A DNA stretch of 64,000 nucleotides from Streptomyces vietnamensis (GTDB taxonomy: Bacteria; Actinomycetota; Actinomycetes; Streptomycetales; Streptomycetaceae), in assembly GCF_000830005.1 (NCBI RefSeq), contig NZ_CP010407.1:3825001-3889000 (forward strand), given 5' to 3'. Shown here one piece after another: positions 25,130-33,104 of this stretch (its first letter is position 1; each line of letters begins with the position of its first letter). The position numbers and the translations under genes were made by a program. Below the pieces are notes generated by a model. The model had not been told where the DNA came from and made no database searches. It was given only the letters and a program-made list of their open reading frames with translations.

Positions 25130-26374
25130 ATGGACGCGCTCACCCTGACCACCGCGTACGAGATCATCCGGCAGCCGCTCGGAGAGATCCTCCCCAAGGT
25201 CTCGGCCGCCCTCGCCCCGCTGGTCCCCCACGTGGACGCGGCCGAACTCTCCACCCACTGCGCCCACTCCCCCTTCAAGGCCCTCGGCGGTACGGAGCTG
25301 ATGACCGCCGCCGAACTGACCCCGCTGCTCGCGGCCGGCGTCCCCGGCGCGCCCTGGCAGGGGCTCGCGAAGATCGGCGGCCGGGAGCGCGAGGTCCTCG
25401 CCGTCACCAGCCACGCGACCCGGCGCGGGGCGGTCCTCGTGCTCGTACGGGAGGACGGCGCCGCCCCGGTCGACGCGGCCGCGCTCACCGTGGCGCAGGC
25501 GCTGTGGGACCTGGTCACCGGGCACTTCGACCGGTTCGCGACGGAGGCCGTGCCGGGGGCGCTGGCCCGTTCGCGGGCGGCGGCCGACACACGCGCGCGC
25601 GTGATCGCCGAACTCACCGCCTCGCACGCGGCGGCGCTGTCCGGCGTCCTCGGGGTGCTGCGCAGCCGGGCCCTCGACGACACGACGGCCCGGAGCACCG
25701 CCACCGACCTCGCCGCGTCCGCGCTCATCGAGATGCGGGCCGAGCAGCGGCGGGACCGGGCGCTCGCGGAGGAGCCGGTGGCGGACGCCTTCGAGCGGCT
25801 CGCCGGTGAGCTGCGGCCGATGCTCCGGCACAGCAAGGTGCGGCTCGACCTCGGCGCGCCCGACTCCACCCGGTCCCTCGCGGCCGATGTCGCCCACAGT
25901 GCGCGGGCCATCGTCCGGTCGCTGCTCCTCATCGTCCTGGAGCAGGACTCCGTGCACCGGGTCCACGTCGGCTGGCAGCTGACCGAGCACGAGCTGCGGG
26001 CCTCCGTGCGCGACGACGGCGCGGGCGCGCTCGCCCCCTGCGACCTGGGCGCCGGCACGATCCGGGACCGGCTCGACGTGCTCGGCGGACGGCTCGACAT
26101 GGACGCGGTCCCCGGCTGGGGCACGACCATCACGGCCGTCATCCCGCTGGCGACCCCCGAGGCCCCGGTCGAGGCCGCCCACCCGCTGACCGGGCTCGGG
26201 GAGCGGGAGGTGGAGGTGCTGCGGCACCTGGCGCTCGGACACCGGAACCGGCGGATCGCGGAGGAGTTGCACATCAGCGAGTCGACGGTGAAGTTCCACG
26301 TCGCGAACATCCTGAACAAGCTGGGGGTCGACTCGCGGGGCGAGGCGGCGGCCCTCTTCCACGCGGCGGCGTAA
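25130..26374 (+). CDS. Single-protein regulator: histidine-kinase-like ATPase plus LuxR HTH
   Basis: A 414-residue protein. The N-terminal ~125 residues look GAF/PAS-like (REVLAVTSHATRRGAVLVLV). Next comes a helical region, then an HATPase_c-like domain (ASVRDDGAGALAPCDLGAGT, followed by IRDRLDVLGGRLDMDAVPGW). A LuxR/NarL HTH ends it (LTGLGEREVEVLRHLALGHR, RRIAEELHISESTVKFHVAN). A canonical phospho-acceptor histidine motif is not obvious. It fuses features normally split between sensor kinase and response regulator. It is divergent from the quinone oxidoreductase gene. Confidence 0.82.
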   Translation: MDALTLTTAYEIIRQPLGEILPKVSAALAPLVPHVDAAELSTHCAHSPFKALGGTELMTAAELTPLLAAGVPGAPWQGLAKIGGREREVLAVTSHATRRGAVLVLVREDGAAPVDAAALTVAQALWDLVTGHFDRFATEAVPGALARSRAAADTRARVIAELTASHAAALSGVLGVLRSRALDDTTARSTATDLAASALIEMRAEQRRDRALAEEPVADAFERLAGELRPMLRHSKVRLDLGAPDSTRSLAADVAHSARAIVRSLLLIVLEQDSVHRVHVGWQLTEHELRASVRDDGAGALAPCDLGAGTIRDRLDVLGGRLDMDAVPGWGTTITAVIPLATPEAPVEAAHPLTGLGEREVEVLRHLALGHRNRRIAEELHISESTVKFHVANILNKLGVDSRGEAAALFHAAA

Positions 26375-26401
26375 CCCACCACCCGCTGCGAACCTGCGCC
26401 C

Positions 26402-26450
26402 CGCCCCGTTGTGGGCCCGCATGGGTGGGGCGGAGATCCAGGCGGGCGCG
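26402..26450. repeat. Degenerate fragment of the GTTGTG repeat
   Basis: CCCGTTGTGGGC followed by fragments GGTGGGGCGGA and ATCCAGGCG resembles the composite repeat at 17.0 and 23.3 kb but lacks the complementary arm. It lies between the regulator and the polymerase gene. Confidence 0.5.
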
Positions 26451-26470
26451 GGGCTGCAGGGGTGCTGTCA

Positions 26471-28186
26471 GTGGTGGGTGTCAGACTCGCGGGCGTGAGC
26501 GAGAGGTGGGCGCTGGGCGTCGAGGACGGAGGGGACGGCGCGCTGCTCGTGCCCCTCCGGCCCGACGGGCTGCCCGACGGCCCCGTGCGGCGCGAGCCGG
26601 ATCTCGTCGCGGCCGTCCGCCGGAGGCCCGACGTGGCCCGCTGGGTGTGGCGGTCGACGGCCGAGGTCTATCCGCGGCTCCTCGCCGCCGGCGTCCGCGT
26701 CGAGCGCTGTTACGACATCGAGGACGCCGAGCAGCTCCTCCTCGGGCACGAGGGCCGGCTCGGGGAGCCGCGCAGCGCCGCCGCCGCCTGGGCGCGCCTG
26801 CGGAACGCTCCCGTACCGCCGGATCCGCCGCAGCGCGCCGCCGAGCCCGGTTCGCAGGACTCGCTGTTCGAGCCCCGCCCCACCGTCTCCGTGCCCTTCG
26901 ACGGGCTCCTCGCCGTCTACGCCGAGCAGCTGCGCCGTCACGACCGGGCCGAGCACCCCGGTCGGATGCGGCTGCTCACGGCCGCCGAGTCGGCGGGGAT
27001 GCTGGTGGCCGCCGAGATGCACCGGGCCGGGCTGCCGTGGCGGGCGGACGTGCACCGGGGGCTGCTGAACGAGCTGCTCGGCGAGCGGTACGCGGGCGGC
27101 GGCGAGCCGCGCCGCCTCGCGGAGCTGGCCGACGCGGTGTCCGCCGCCTTCGGGCGCCGGGTGCGGCCCGATCTGCCCGCCGACGTCGTGAAGGCCTTCG
27201 CGCAGGCCGGGATCCGGGTCAGGTCCACGCGCCGCTGGGAGCTCGCCGAGATCGACCACCCGGCCGTGGAGCCGCTCATCGCGTACAAGAAGCTGTACCG
27301 GATCTGGACGGCGCACGGCTGGTCGTGGCTGGCCGACTGGGTGCGCGACGGCCGCTTCCGGCCGGAGTACCTGCCCGGCGGCACGGTCAGCGGGCGCTGG
27401 ACGACCAACGGCGGCGGGGCCCTGCAGATCCCGAAGGTGATCCGGCGGGCGGTGGTCGCCGACGAGGGCTGGCGGCTCGTGGTCGCCGACGCCGATCAGA
27501 TGGAACCGCGCGTGCTCGCCGCGATCTCCCGCGACCCCGGCCTGATGGAGGTCGCGGGGCACCCCGACGACCTGTACACCCGGCTCTCCGACCGGGCCTT
27601 CTCCGGCGACCGCGACCACGCCAAGATCGCCCTGCTCGGCGCGATCTACGGGCAGACCAGCGGCGACGGCCTGAAGAACCTGGCGGCGCTCCGCCGCCGC
27701 TTCCCGCGCGCGGTGGCCTATGTCGACGAGGCGGCGAAGGCGGGCGAGGAGGGCCGGCTCGTACGGACCTGGCTGGGCCGGACCAGCCCGAAGGCGGTCG
27801 GCTCGGGCGAGGACGAGGAAGCCGGGCTGCCGCAGGACGCCGGCGAACCGGAGCCGGAGAGCGGTGAGTTCACGCCCGGCTACGCCTCGGGGAACGCACG
27901 GGCCCGCGGCCGGTTCACCCGTAACTTCGTCGTCCAGGGCAGCGCCGCCGACTGGGCGCTCCTGGTGCTGGCGGCGCTGCGGCGCTCCCTCTCGGGGATG
28001 CGGGCCGAGCTGGTGTTCTTCCAGCACGACGAGGTGATCGTGCACTGTCCGGCGGACGAGGCGGAGGCGGTGACGGAGGCGATCCGGGCGGCCGGGGACG
28101 AGGCCGGGCGGATCGCGTTCGGGGAGACACCGGTTCGGTTTCCGTTCACGACGGCGACGGTCGAGCGGTACGCCGACGCCAAGTAA
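26471..28186 (+). CDS. PolA-family DNA polymerase with degenerate 3'-5' exonuclease-like N-terminus
   Basis: About 571 residues, shorter than Pol I and without a 5'-3' exonuclease. Polymerase motif A is VVADADQMEPRVLAAIS, motif B is the DHAKIALLGAIYGQTSGDGL helix and motif C is FFQHDEVIVHC with the catalytic DE. The N-terminal ~170 residues correspond to the exonuclease-like domain but the DEDD residues are not obvious. It is an extra copy besides the replicative-repair polA expected elsewhere. An acidic insertion (SGEDEEAGLPQDAGEPEPES) is unusual. Start GTG at 26471 follows AGGGG; GTG at 26495 is possible. Confidence 0.87.
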   Translation: MVGVRLAGVSERWALGVEDGGDGALLVPLRPDGLPDGPVRREPDLVAAVRRRPDVARWVWRSTAEVYPRLLAAGVRVERCYDIEDAEQLLLGHEGRLGEPRSAAAAWARLRNAPVPPDPPQRAAEPGSQDSLFEPRPTVSVPFDGLLAVYAEQLRRHDRAEHPGRMRLLTAAESAGMLVAAEMHRAGLPWRADVHRGLLNELLGERYAGGGEPRRLAELADAVSAAFGRRVRPDLPADVVKAFAQAGIRVRSTRRWELAEIDHPAVEPLIAYKKLYRIWTAHGWSWLADWVRDGRFRPEYLPGGTVSGRWTTNGGGALQIPKVIRRAVVADEGWRLVVADADQMEPRVLAAISRDPGLMEVAGHPDDLYTRLSDRAFSGDRDHAKIALLGAIYGQTSGDGLKNLAALRRRFPRAVAYVDEAAKAGEEGRLVRTWLGRTSPKAVGSGEDEEAGLPQDAGEPEPESGEFTPGYASGNARARGRFTRNFVVQGSAADWALLVLAALRRSLSGMRAELVFFQHDEVIVHCPADEAEAVTEAIRAAGDEAGRIAFGETPVRFPFTTATVERYADAK

Positions 28187-28219
28187 GCCCTTCGCTTCGG
28201 TACGCGGACGCGAAGTAGG
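28166..28219. repeat. Duplicated stop-codon region of the polymerase gene
   Basis: CGGTACGCCGACGCCAAGTA at 28166 recurs as CGGTACGCGGACGCGAAGTA at 28198, 32 bp later, repeating the last codons and stop of the gene. Confidence 0.75.
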
Positions 28220-28235
28220 AAGCAGGAAGTAGGAA

Positions 28236-28276
28236 GGGGGAGGGCGGGACGACGATCGGTCGCCCCGCCCTCCCCC
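28236..28276. terminator. Bidirectional hairpin terminator
   Basis: A 13-bp arm GGGGGAGGGCGGG pairs with CCCGCCCTCCCCC around a loop that itself contains CGAC/GTCG. It lies between the convergent polymerase and membrane-protein genes. Confidence 0.92.
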
Positions 28277-28284
28277 TCGTACTC

Positions 28285-29592
28285 CTACTTCAGCGGCAGC
28301 TTCCGCCACTTCGGGCTCAGCGCGAGCGCCTTCAGCTGCTCCATCGTCAGGGCCGGCTCATTGCGCGTGGCGGCCTTGTACTGCGCGTCCGAGTTGAAGG
28401 CGGAGACCGCGACCCGGAAGCCCTCCGGGGTCAGGGTGTCGACGCTCCACCAGACGACCCCCTCGCCGCCCTTCTCGCCGGGCTGCTGGGTGGACTTGAC
28501 CTTGGTGCCGTCGGGCAGGGTGACGACGCCGGCCCCGGTGAAGAGCTCGGCGATGTCATCGATCTTCCCGGCGGTGGGCTGGACGTCGACGCCGACGAGG
28601 CTCGGGCCCTCGCCGTCGTCGACGACGACGTAGCCGTGGCCGTCGCCGCCGCCGTGGGACGTCACGGTGACGCCCTTGGGCAGGAGGGAGCGCAGGGTGG
28701 CCTGGACGGCGGCCGCGCTCGGCACCCCGGGCGACCGCTCCTTGCCCGTGTCGGTCCTGCCCGGGAGCTGGGGCAGCTGGGCGGCCAGCGGCCGCCAGGC
28801 CTCGGCCGTGACGAGGGCCTTCAGCTGGGCGGGGCTGAAGGGCGGGTTCTCGCGGCTGATCGCGGCGCCCTTCTCGGCGGCGGCGTTGTACTCGTTCGCG
28901 TCGATCAGGATCCCGTCCTTGGTGAGCAGGACCGCCCGCCAGTTCTTGGTCTCCTCGCGCTTGTCGGGGTACTCGTACCCCTGGAGGACCATGAGCCGGT
29001 CGCCGCCCGGCAGCCGCTCGGTGGTGCAGTCGTCGTACGGGACGACGGCCTTGTCGGGGCAGGTGACCTGGTCCGTGCCGGACTCGGGGGTCCCGCCGGC
29101 CCGGTAGAGGCCGACGCTGACGCCCGCCTTGCCCTTGCCGTCGTCGTAGACGCCGGTGACGGACTGTCCCTGGCCGCCCAGGTTGTCGAACTGCCACTGG
29201 CCGTCCGGGGTGTTGGCCTTGAGGACGGCGGCGAGGTCCTTCACCGGGATCGTCGCGTCCATCGCCTCCTTGCCGGGGGCGGCGGCGCCGCTGTCCTGCC
29301 CCTGCATCGGGGGCGCCGCCACGGAGCTGGTCTCGGCCTGGCCGCCGGGGCCGAGCAGCGAGCCGCCGTACACGCCGCCGATGCCGACGGCGGCGAGCGC
29401 GAGGACGCCGCCGGTCACCGCGAGGCGGCGGCGGACCAGGCGGCTCTTGCCGCGCCGGAGCCCGCCCGCGACCAGCTCGCGCCGGTCGTCGACGACGAAG
29501 CCGTCGCCGGTGTTGCGCAGGACCGCGCCGAGTTCCTCCTCGAAAGGGTCGTACGGGGTGCTTTCGCGCTGGGGTCCTTCGTTCTGGGGCAT
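28285..29592 (-). CDS. Single-pass membrane protein, possible partner of the ECF sigma factor
   Basis: A 435-residue protein with a ~55-residue cytoplasmic N-terminus rich in Glu and Arg, one membrane helix (VTGGVLALAAVGIGGVYGGSLL, ~60-80) and a large extracytoplasmic part. The outer part has two related segments, each containing KALVTAEAWRPL or KALALSPKWRKL. It is 48 nt downstream of the SigE-type sigma gene. This topology and position suggest an anti-sigma-like or sensor role, but no ZAS zinc motif (HxxxCxxC) is present, so the function is inferred only. Confidence 0.75.
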   Translation of the reverse strand: MPQNEGPQRESTPYDPFEEELGAVLRNTGDGFVVDDRRELVAGGLRRGKSRLVRRRLAVTGGVLALAAVGIGGVYGGSLLGPGGQAETSSVAAPPMQGQDSGAAAPGKEAMDATIPVKDLAAVLKANTPDGQWQFDNLGGQGQSVTGVYDDGKGKAGVSVGLYRAGGTPESGTDQVTCPDKAVVPYDDCTTERLPGGDRLMVLQGYEYPDKREETKNWRAVLLTKDGILIDANEYNAAAEKGAAISRENPPFSPAQLKALVTAEAWRPLAAQLPQLPGRTDTGKERSPGVPSAAAVQATLRSLLPKGVTVTSHGGGDGHGYVVVDDGEGPSLVGVDVQPTAGKIDDIAELFTGAGVVTLPDGTKVKSTQQPGEKGGEGVVWWSVDTLTPEGFRVAVSAFNSDAQYKAATRNEPALTMEQLKALALSPKWRKLPLK

Positions 29593-29640
29593 GCCGAGAT
29601 CACCGTCTCCGGTCTGTGGGATGAAAGAAAAGGCAGGTGG

Positions 29641-30150
29641 TCAGCGGGTGGCGAACTCGGCGATGCTGCCGCCGAGTCGTTCCCGCAGCTTCGCGAGCGC
29701 CCGTACCGAGCGGGTGCGGACCGCGGCGGAGCTGACGTGCAGGGCGTCCGCGGTCTCCTCGATGCTGCGGTCCTCCCAGTAGCGCAGCACCACGACCGCC
29801 CGGTCCTTCGGCGCGAGGCCGGCCAGGGCGTCGAGCAGCGCGATCCGGAGGGCCGGGTCCTCGCCGTTGTCGGGGGCGCGGTCGGGCAGCTCGCCGAGGG
29901 GGCGCTCGGTGGCCGAGCGGCGCCGCTGGTGGCTGAGGAACGTGCGGACGAGCACGGTCTGGGCGTACGCGGCGGGGTTCCCTATCCGGGCCATGCGGCC
30001 CCAGAGGGAGTACATCCGGCCGAGGGTCTCCTGGGTGAGGTCCTCGGCGAGATGCGTGTCTCCGCTGGTCAGCAGGCACGCCGAACGGAACAGGTGCCCC
30101 GTGCGTGCGGAGGCGAACTCCAGGAACTCGTCCGCGCGGGACTTTCTCAT
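29641..30150 (-). CDS. SigE family (SigE-type ECF) RNA polymerase sigma factor
   Basis: A 169-residue group IV sigma factor. Region 2 is RSACLLTSGDTHLAEDLTQE and MYSLWGRM; region 4 is LLDALAGLAPKDRAVVVLRY with the HTH SIEETADALHVSSAAVRTRS. It recruits RNA polymerase to a specific regulon, probably envelope or stress related. ATG at 30150 follows GGAGGGG. Co-transcribed with the membrane protein downstream. Confidence 0.92.
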   Translation of the reverse strand: MRKSRADEFLEFASARTGHLFRSACLLTSGDTHLAEDLTQETLGRMYSLWGRMARIGNPAAYAQTVLVRTFLSHQRRRSATERPLGELPDRAPDNGEDPALRIALLDALAGLAPKDRAVVVLRYWEDRSIEETADALHVSSAAVRTRSVRALAKLRERLGGSIAEFATR

Positions 30151-30304
30151 GCCCCTCCTTCCCCTCGTGGTCACATGGTGTGGTCGCCGTACACCTCATT
30201 GACGCGACGGGGGCGGGGGAATGTTTCAAACGAATCCCCAAGCGAATCGGAGAGGATTCCCGCTCGACGCATCCAAAGAAGCGGAATCGGGTAATCCTGT
30301 TGGT

Positions 30305-30688
30305 ATGAACACTCTCAGCGCAGCAGAGAACCTGGCCGCTGGGGTTTGGCAGTCAGGTCTGGCCCAGGTCATCGGCGGGCTCGTCGTCGTCTTCGTCCTC
30401 ATCGGCGCCTTCTGGCTGGGCATCCGGATCAACGCCCGCGAGTCGAAGAAGCCGAAGCCGGAAGAACAGCCGCACCGGCCCGACACCGGGGCACTGCCCG
30501 GCGAGGTGGCCGAGTACCGCAGGCCGGCCGAGATGCCGCAGACCGACGGCGAGCACAGGCTCATGCCCTACCAGCTCAAGGATTCCGGCACGGAGACCTC
30601 ACCCGACCCGCCCTCCGAGGAGAAGCGCAAGTGGGGCGGCATCTCCAGCGGCGGCTTCGGCAGCGGCGGCACCGGGCACGGCGACTGA
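30305..30688 (+). CDS. DUF6479 family small membrane protein
   Basis: A 127-residue protein with a short N-terminus, one membrane helix (VIGGLVVVFVLIGAFWLGIRI, residues ~22-42) and a hydrophilic cytoplasmic tail. The tail contains PGEVAEYRRPAEMPQ and ends in the Gly-rich GGISSGGFGSGGTGHGD. DUF6479 is widespread in Streptomyces and of unknown function. ATG at 30305 is chosen; upstream in-frame codons reach into the sigma gene promoter. A strong terminator follows. Confidence 0.85.
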   Translation: MNTLSAAENLAAGVWQSGLAQVIGGLVVVFVLIGAFWLGIRINARESKKPKPEEQPHRPDTGALPGEVAEYRRPAEMPQTDGEHRLMPYQLKDSGTETSPDPPSEEKRKWGGISSGGFGSGGTGHGD

Positions 30689-30735
30689 CGGCGACTGGCA
30701 GCGACTGACAGCGACGGAAGGCACCTGACGGCTCT

Positions 30736-30767
30736 GGCTCCGGCCGGGCGGAAGCCCGGCCGGAGCC
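30736..30767. terminator. Hairpin terminator after the DUF6479 gene
   Basis: Perfect 14-bp stem GGCTCCGGCCGGGC / GCCCGGCCGGAGCC with a GGAA loop. Confidence 0.92.
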
Positions 30768-30778
30768 CATCCCTGCTC

Positions 30779-30934
30779 TCAGGTACGTCGCCGCTCCAGG
30801 TCCCGCTCCGGCTCGCCCCGGGAGGCGACGAGCACCTTCGCCACGGGCGGCGGACGGCCGGCGGCGTGGACACGCAGGACGTCCTCGATCAGCCCCCGCA
30901 GGGAAACACCGCTTCGGCACCGCCCCGTGCCCAC
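30779..30934 (-). CDS. Possible 51-residue ORF at the end of the hydrazine-type operon
   Basis: A GTG-initiated reading frame encodes a protein-like sequence (SLRGLIEDVLRVHAAGRPPP, then AKVLVASRGEPERDLERRR). It lies 42 nt after the FMN-protein gene on the same strand. No clear ribosome binding site is seen and no family is recognised. It could be a real small gene or the 3' remnant of a larger one. Confidence 0.3.
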   Translation of the reverse strand: MGTGRCRSGVSLRGLIEDVLRVHAAGRPPPVAKVLVASRGEPERDLERRRT

Positions 30935-30976
30935 CGGGTGTCACGCCAGGTGACGTACCGGGAGCCCCATCGGGTT

Positions 30977-31681
30977 TCAGCTACCGGCAGGGGGTTCGCC
31001 GAGCACCCGGCCCGCGCGTGAGGCGATGTGGGCCGGCGGGGCGAAGTCCGCGGGGAGGACCGGGTCGACGACCGGCTCGCCGAAGGTGGTCACCACCGGC
31101 AGCACCCCCGCCCACAGGCCGAGCGCCGCGTCCTCGGACTCGCCGTCGTCCGGCGGGCCGTCGGCGGTCTTCACCGAGGCCTCGGTCAGGTCGAGCGCGA
31201 GCAGCGCGGTCGCGGCGAGCTCCTTGCGGCTGGGCTGCCGCGCGTACTCCCACTGCCCGGGGGAGCTCTGCTCGGTCAGGGCCCGCAGACCGCGCAGCTT
31301 CTCCTCGGGGTCGGTGACGATCTCGGGGACGCCGTAGATCATCGCGCAGCGGTAGTTGACCCCGTGCTCGAAGACGGAGCGGGCCAGGACGAGGCCGTCG
31401 ACGTGGGTGACCGTGACGCAGACGGTGGTGTCGGGGGCCTGGACCAGGCTGCGGCTGGCGACCGAACCGTGGAGGTAGAGCCGGTCGCCGTCCACGCCGT
31501 ACGCGGTGGGCACCACCATCGTCGTGCCGTCGACGGTGACGCCGAGGTGGCAGAGGAAGCCGGCGGCGAGCACGGCGTCCAGGTCGGCCCGCCGGTGGCT
31601 GCCCTTGTGCCGCATCCGGCGCAGCCGGGTCCGCTCGGTGACGGCCGGCTCGTCGCCGAGCTCTGTGGTGGTGCTGCTCAT
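30977..31681 (-). CDS. FMN-binding pyridoxamine-5'-phosphate-oxidase-like (NimA-type) flavoprotein
   Basis: A 234-residue split-barrel flavin protein. RMRHKGSHRRADLDAVLAAG opens the domain; GTTMVVPTAYGVDGDRLYLH and HGSVASRSL form the FMN-binding strands; VFEHGVNYRCAMIYGVPEIV follows. Related proteins reduce nitro groups or bind flavin without known activity. It is the last clearly recognisable gene of the 39.8-31.0 kb minus-strand cluster, 43 nt after the N-hydroxylase. A redox step on an N-N or N-O intermediate is an attractive but untested role. Confidence 0.87.
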   Translation of the reverse strand: MSSTTTELGDEPAVTERTRLRRMRHKGSHRRADLDAVLAAGFLCHLGVTVDGTTMVVPTAYGVDGDRLYLHGSVASRSLVQAPDTTVCVTVTHVDGLVLARSVFEHGVNYRCAMIYGVPEIVTDPEEKLRGLRALTEQSSPGQWEYARQPSRKELAATALLALDLTEASVKTADGPPDDGESEDAALGLWAGVLPVVTTFGEPVVDPVLPADFAPPAHIASRAGRVLGEPPAGS

Positions 31682-31724
31682 GATGACCTCTCGTTCCGTG
31701 CGGGTGTACGTGTTGTACGGGGGA

Positions 31725-33077
31725 TCAGCCCGTCACCGCCACCGACTTCCGCCTGTCGGAACGCCGGCCCCCGCGACGGCCCGCCACCAGGGAGTCGCAG
31801 ATCTCGCCGGCCCGGACGGCGGCCATCGACAGCAGGTTGGCCGTGATGCCGTGCGAGTGCTCGGTGCCGCCCATCAGGTAGATCCCGGCCTCCATCCCGG
31901 GCGCGGTCTCCACCCGGTAGTCGCGGCGGACCCGCAGCCGGCCGTCCTCGTCGCGCGCGCAGGCGGCGCCGAGCGCGCCGAGCAGCCGGCCCGGGTCGGG
32001 CTCGGAGTAGCCGGTGGCGTAGACGACGGCGTCCGCCTCCATCGTCTCCGTCTCCCCGGTGGCGAGGTTCCGCACCTGGACGCGGACGCCGTCGGGGCCC
32101 TCCTCGACCTCGGTGAGGCGGGTGACGCCGAGGATCCGCAGCCGCTGCTCGCCGCGGACCTTCTCCTGGTACGAGCGGCGGTAGAGCTCCTCGATGAGGT
32201 CCATGTCGACGACGCCGTAGTTGGTGTTGCGGTGGTAGTCCATGAGCGTGCGGCGGACGGACGGCTCGGCGCCGTGGTACAGGTCGACGGCCTCCGGGTC
32301 GAAGATCCGGTTCGCGTACGGGCTGTCGTCGGCCGGGCTGTAGCCGTACCGGGTGTGGACGGCGACGACCTCGGCCCCCTCGTACGTCCGGTGGAGGTGG
32401 TCGGCGATCTCGGCGGCGCTCTGCCCGGCCCCGGCGACGACGAAGCGGCGCGGCGCGGCGGCGGGCAGGGCGGCGAGCCGGTGCAGGAACTCGCTGCTGT
32501 GCCAGAGGCGTTCGGAGGACTCGACGCCCTCGGGGAGCCGGGGCACGAGGCCGGTGCCGATGACGAGGTTCCGCGCCCGGTAGGTGACGGCCTCGGCCTC
32601 CCCGACGGCGGCGACGTCGACCTCGACGACGGGCCCCGCGGCCCCCGCGGGGCGGATGGCGGTGACTTCGAGTCCGTAACGGACCATGTGGTCCACGCCG
32701 TCGGCGGCCCACTGGAGGTAGTCGTGGAACTCCTCGCGGGTCGGGAACAGCATCTTGTGGTTGATGAAGTCGACGAGGCGGCCACGGTCGTGGAGGTACG
32801 GCACGAAGCCGAAGCGGCTGCACGGATTGCGCATCGTGGCCAGGTCCTTCAGGAACGAGACCTGCATGGTGGCGTCCGGGAGCAGCATGCCCCGGTGCCA
32901 GCCGAAGTTCGGCTGCTTCTCCAGGAAGACGGCCGTGAGCCGCTCGGCGGGCGCGGCCTGCTCGTTGTACTCCTCGATGGCGATCGCGAGGGCGAGGTTG
33001 GCGGGCCCGAAGCCGACACCGACGACGTCGTAGACGGGGGTGGTCTCGTTCACGGTCTCGTTCACGGTCTCGTTCAC
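31725..33077 (-). CDS. L-lysine N6-monooxygenase (N-hydroxylase), Spb38-like
   Basis: A 450-residue flavin N-hydroxylase of the SidA/IucD/PvdA family, converting lysine to N6-hydroxylysine with FAD, NADPH and O2. The FAD motif is VVGVGFGPANLALAIAI; the conserved FLEKQPNFGWHRGMLLPDAT and MQVSFLKDLATMRNP segments follow. The NADPH motif is FVVAGAGQSAAEIADHL and the C-terminal ATGYSEPDP and HSHGITANLLS motifs are intact. In hydrazine pathways this enzyme supplies N6-hydroxylysine to the cupin/MetRS-type synthetase, and both partners are encoded nearby. The first 12 codons are three copies of a 12-bp repeat, each starting with GTG. Confidence 0.92.
   Translation of the reverse strand: MNETVNETVNETTPVYDVVGVGFGPANLALAIAIEEYNEQAAPAERLTAVFLEKQPNFGWHRGMLLPDATMQVSFLKDLATMRNPCSRFGFVPYLHDRGRLVDFINHKMLFPTREEFHDYLQWAADGVDHMVRYGLEVTAIRPAGAAGPVVEVDVAAVGEAEAVTYRARNLVIGTGLVPRLPEGVESSERLWHSSEFLHRLAALPAAAPRRFVVAGAGQSAAEIADHLHRTYEGAEVVAVHTRYGYSPADDSPYANRIFDPEAVDLYHGAEPSVRRTLMDYHRNTNYGVVDMDLIEELYRRSYQEKVRGEQRLRILGVTRLTEVEEGPDGVRVQVRNLATGETETMEADAVVYATGYSEPDPGRLLGALGAACARDEDGRLRVRRDYRVETAPGMEAGIYLMGGTEHSHGITANLLSMAAVRAGEICDSLVAGRRGGRRSDRRKSVAVTG
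33042..33077 (-). repeat. Triplicated 12-bp repeat containing the start codon
   Basis: Three perfect copies of GTGAACGAGACC (minus strand) encode VNETVNETVNET at the N-terminus of the lysine hydroxylase. Each copy offers an in-frame GTG start. Confidence 0.92.
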
Positions 33078-33104
33078 GGCGAAGTGCCTTTCGGTGGAGG
33101 GGGT

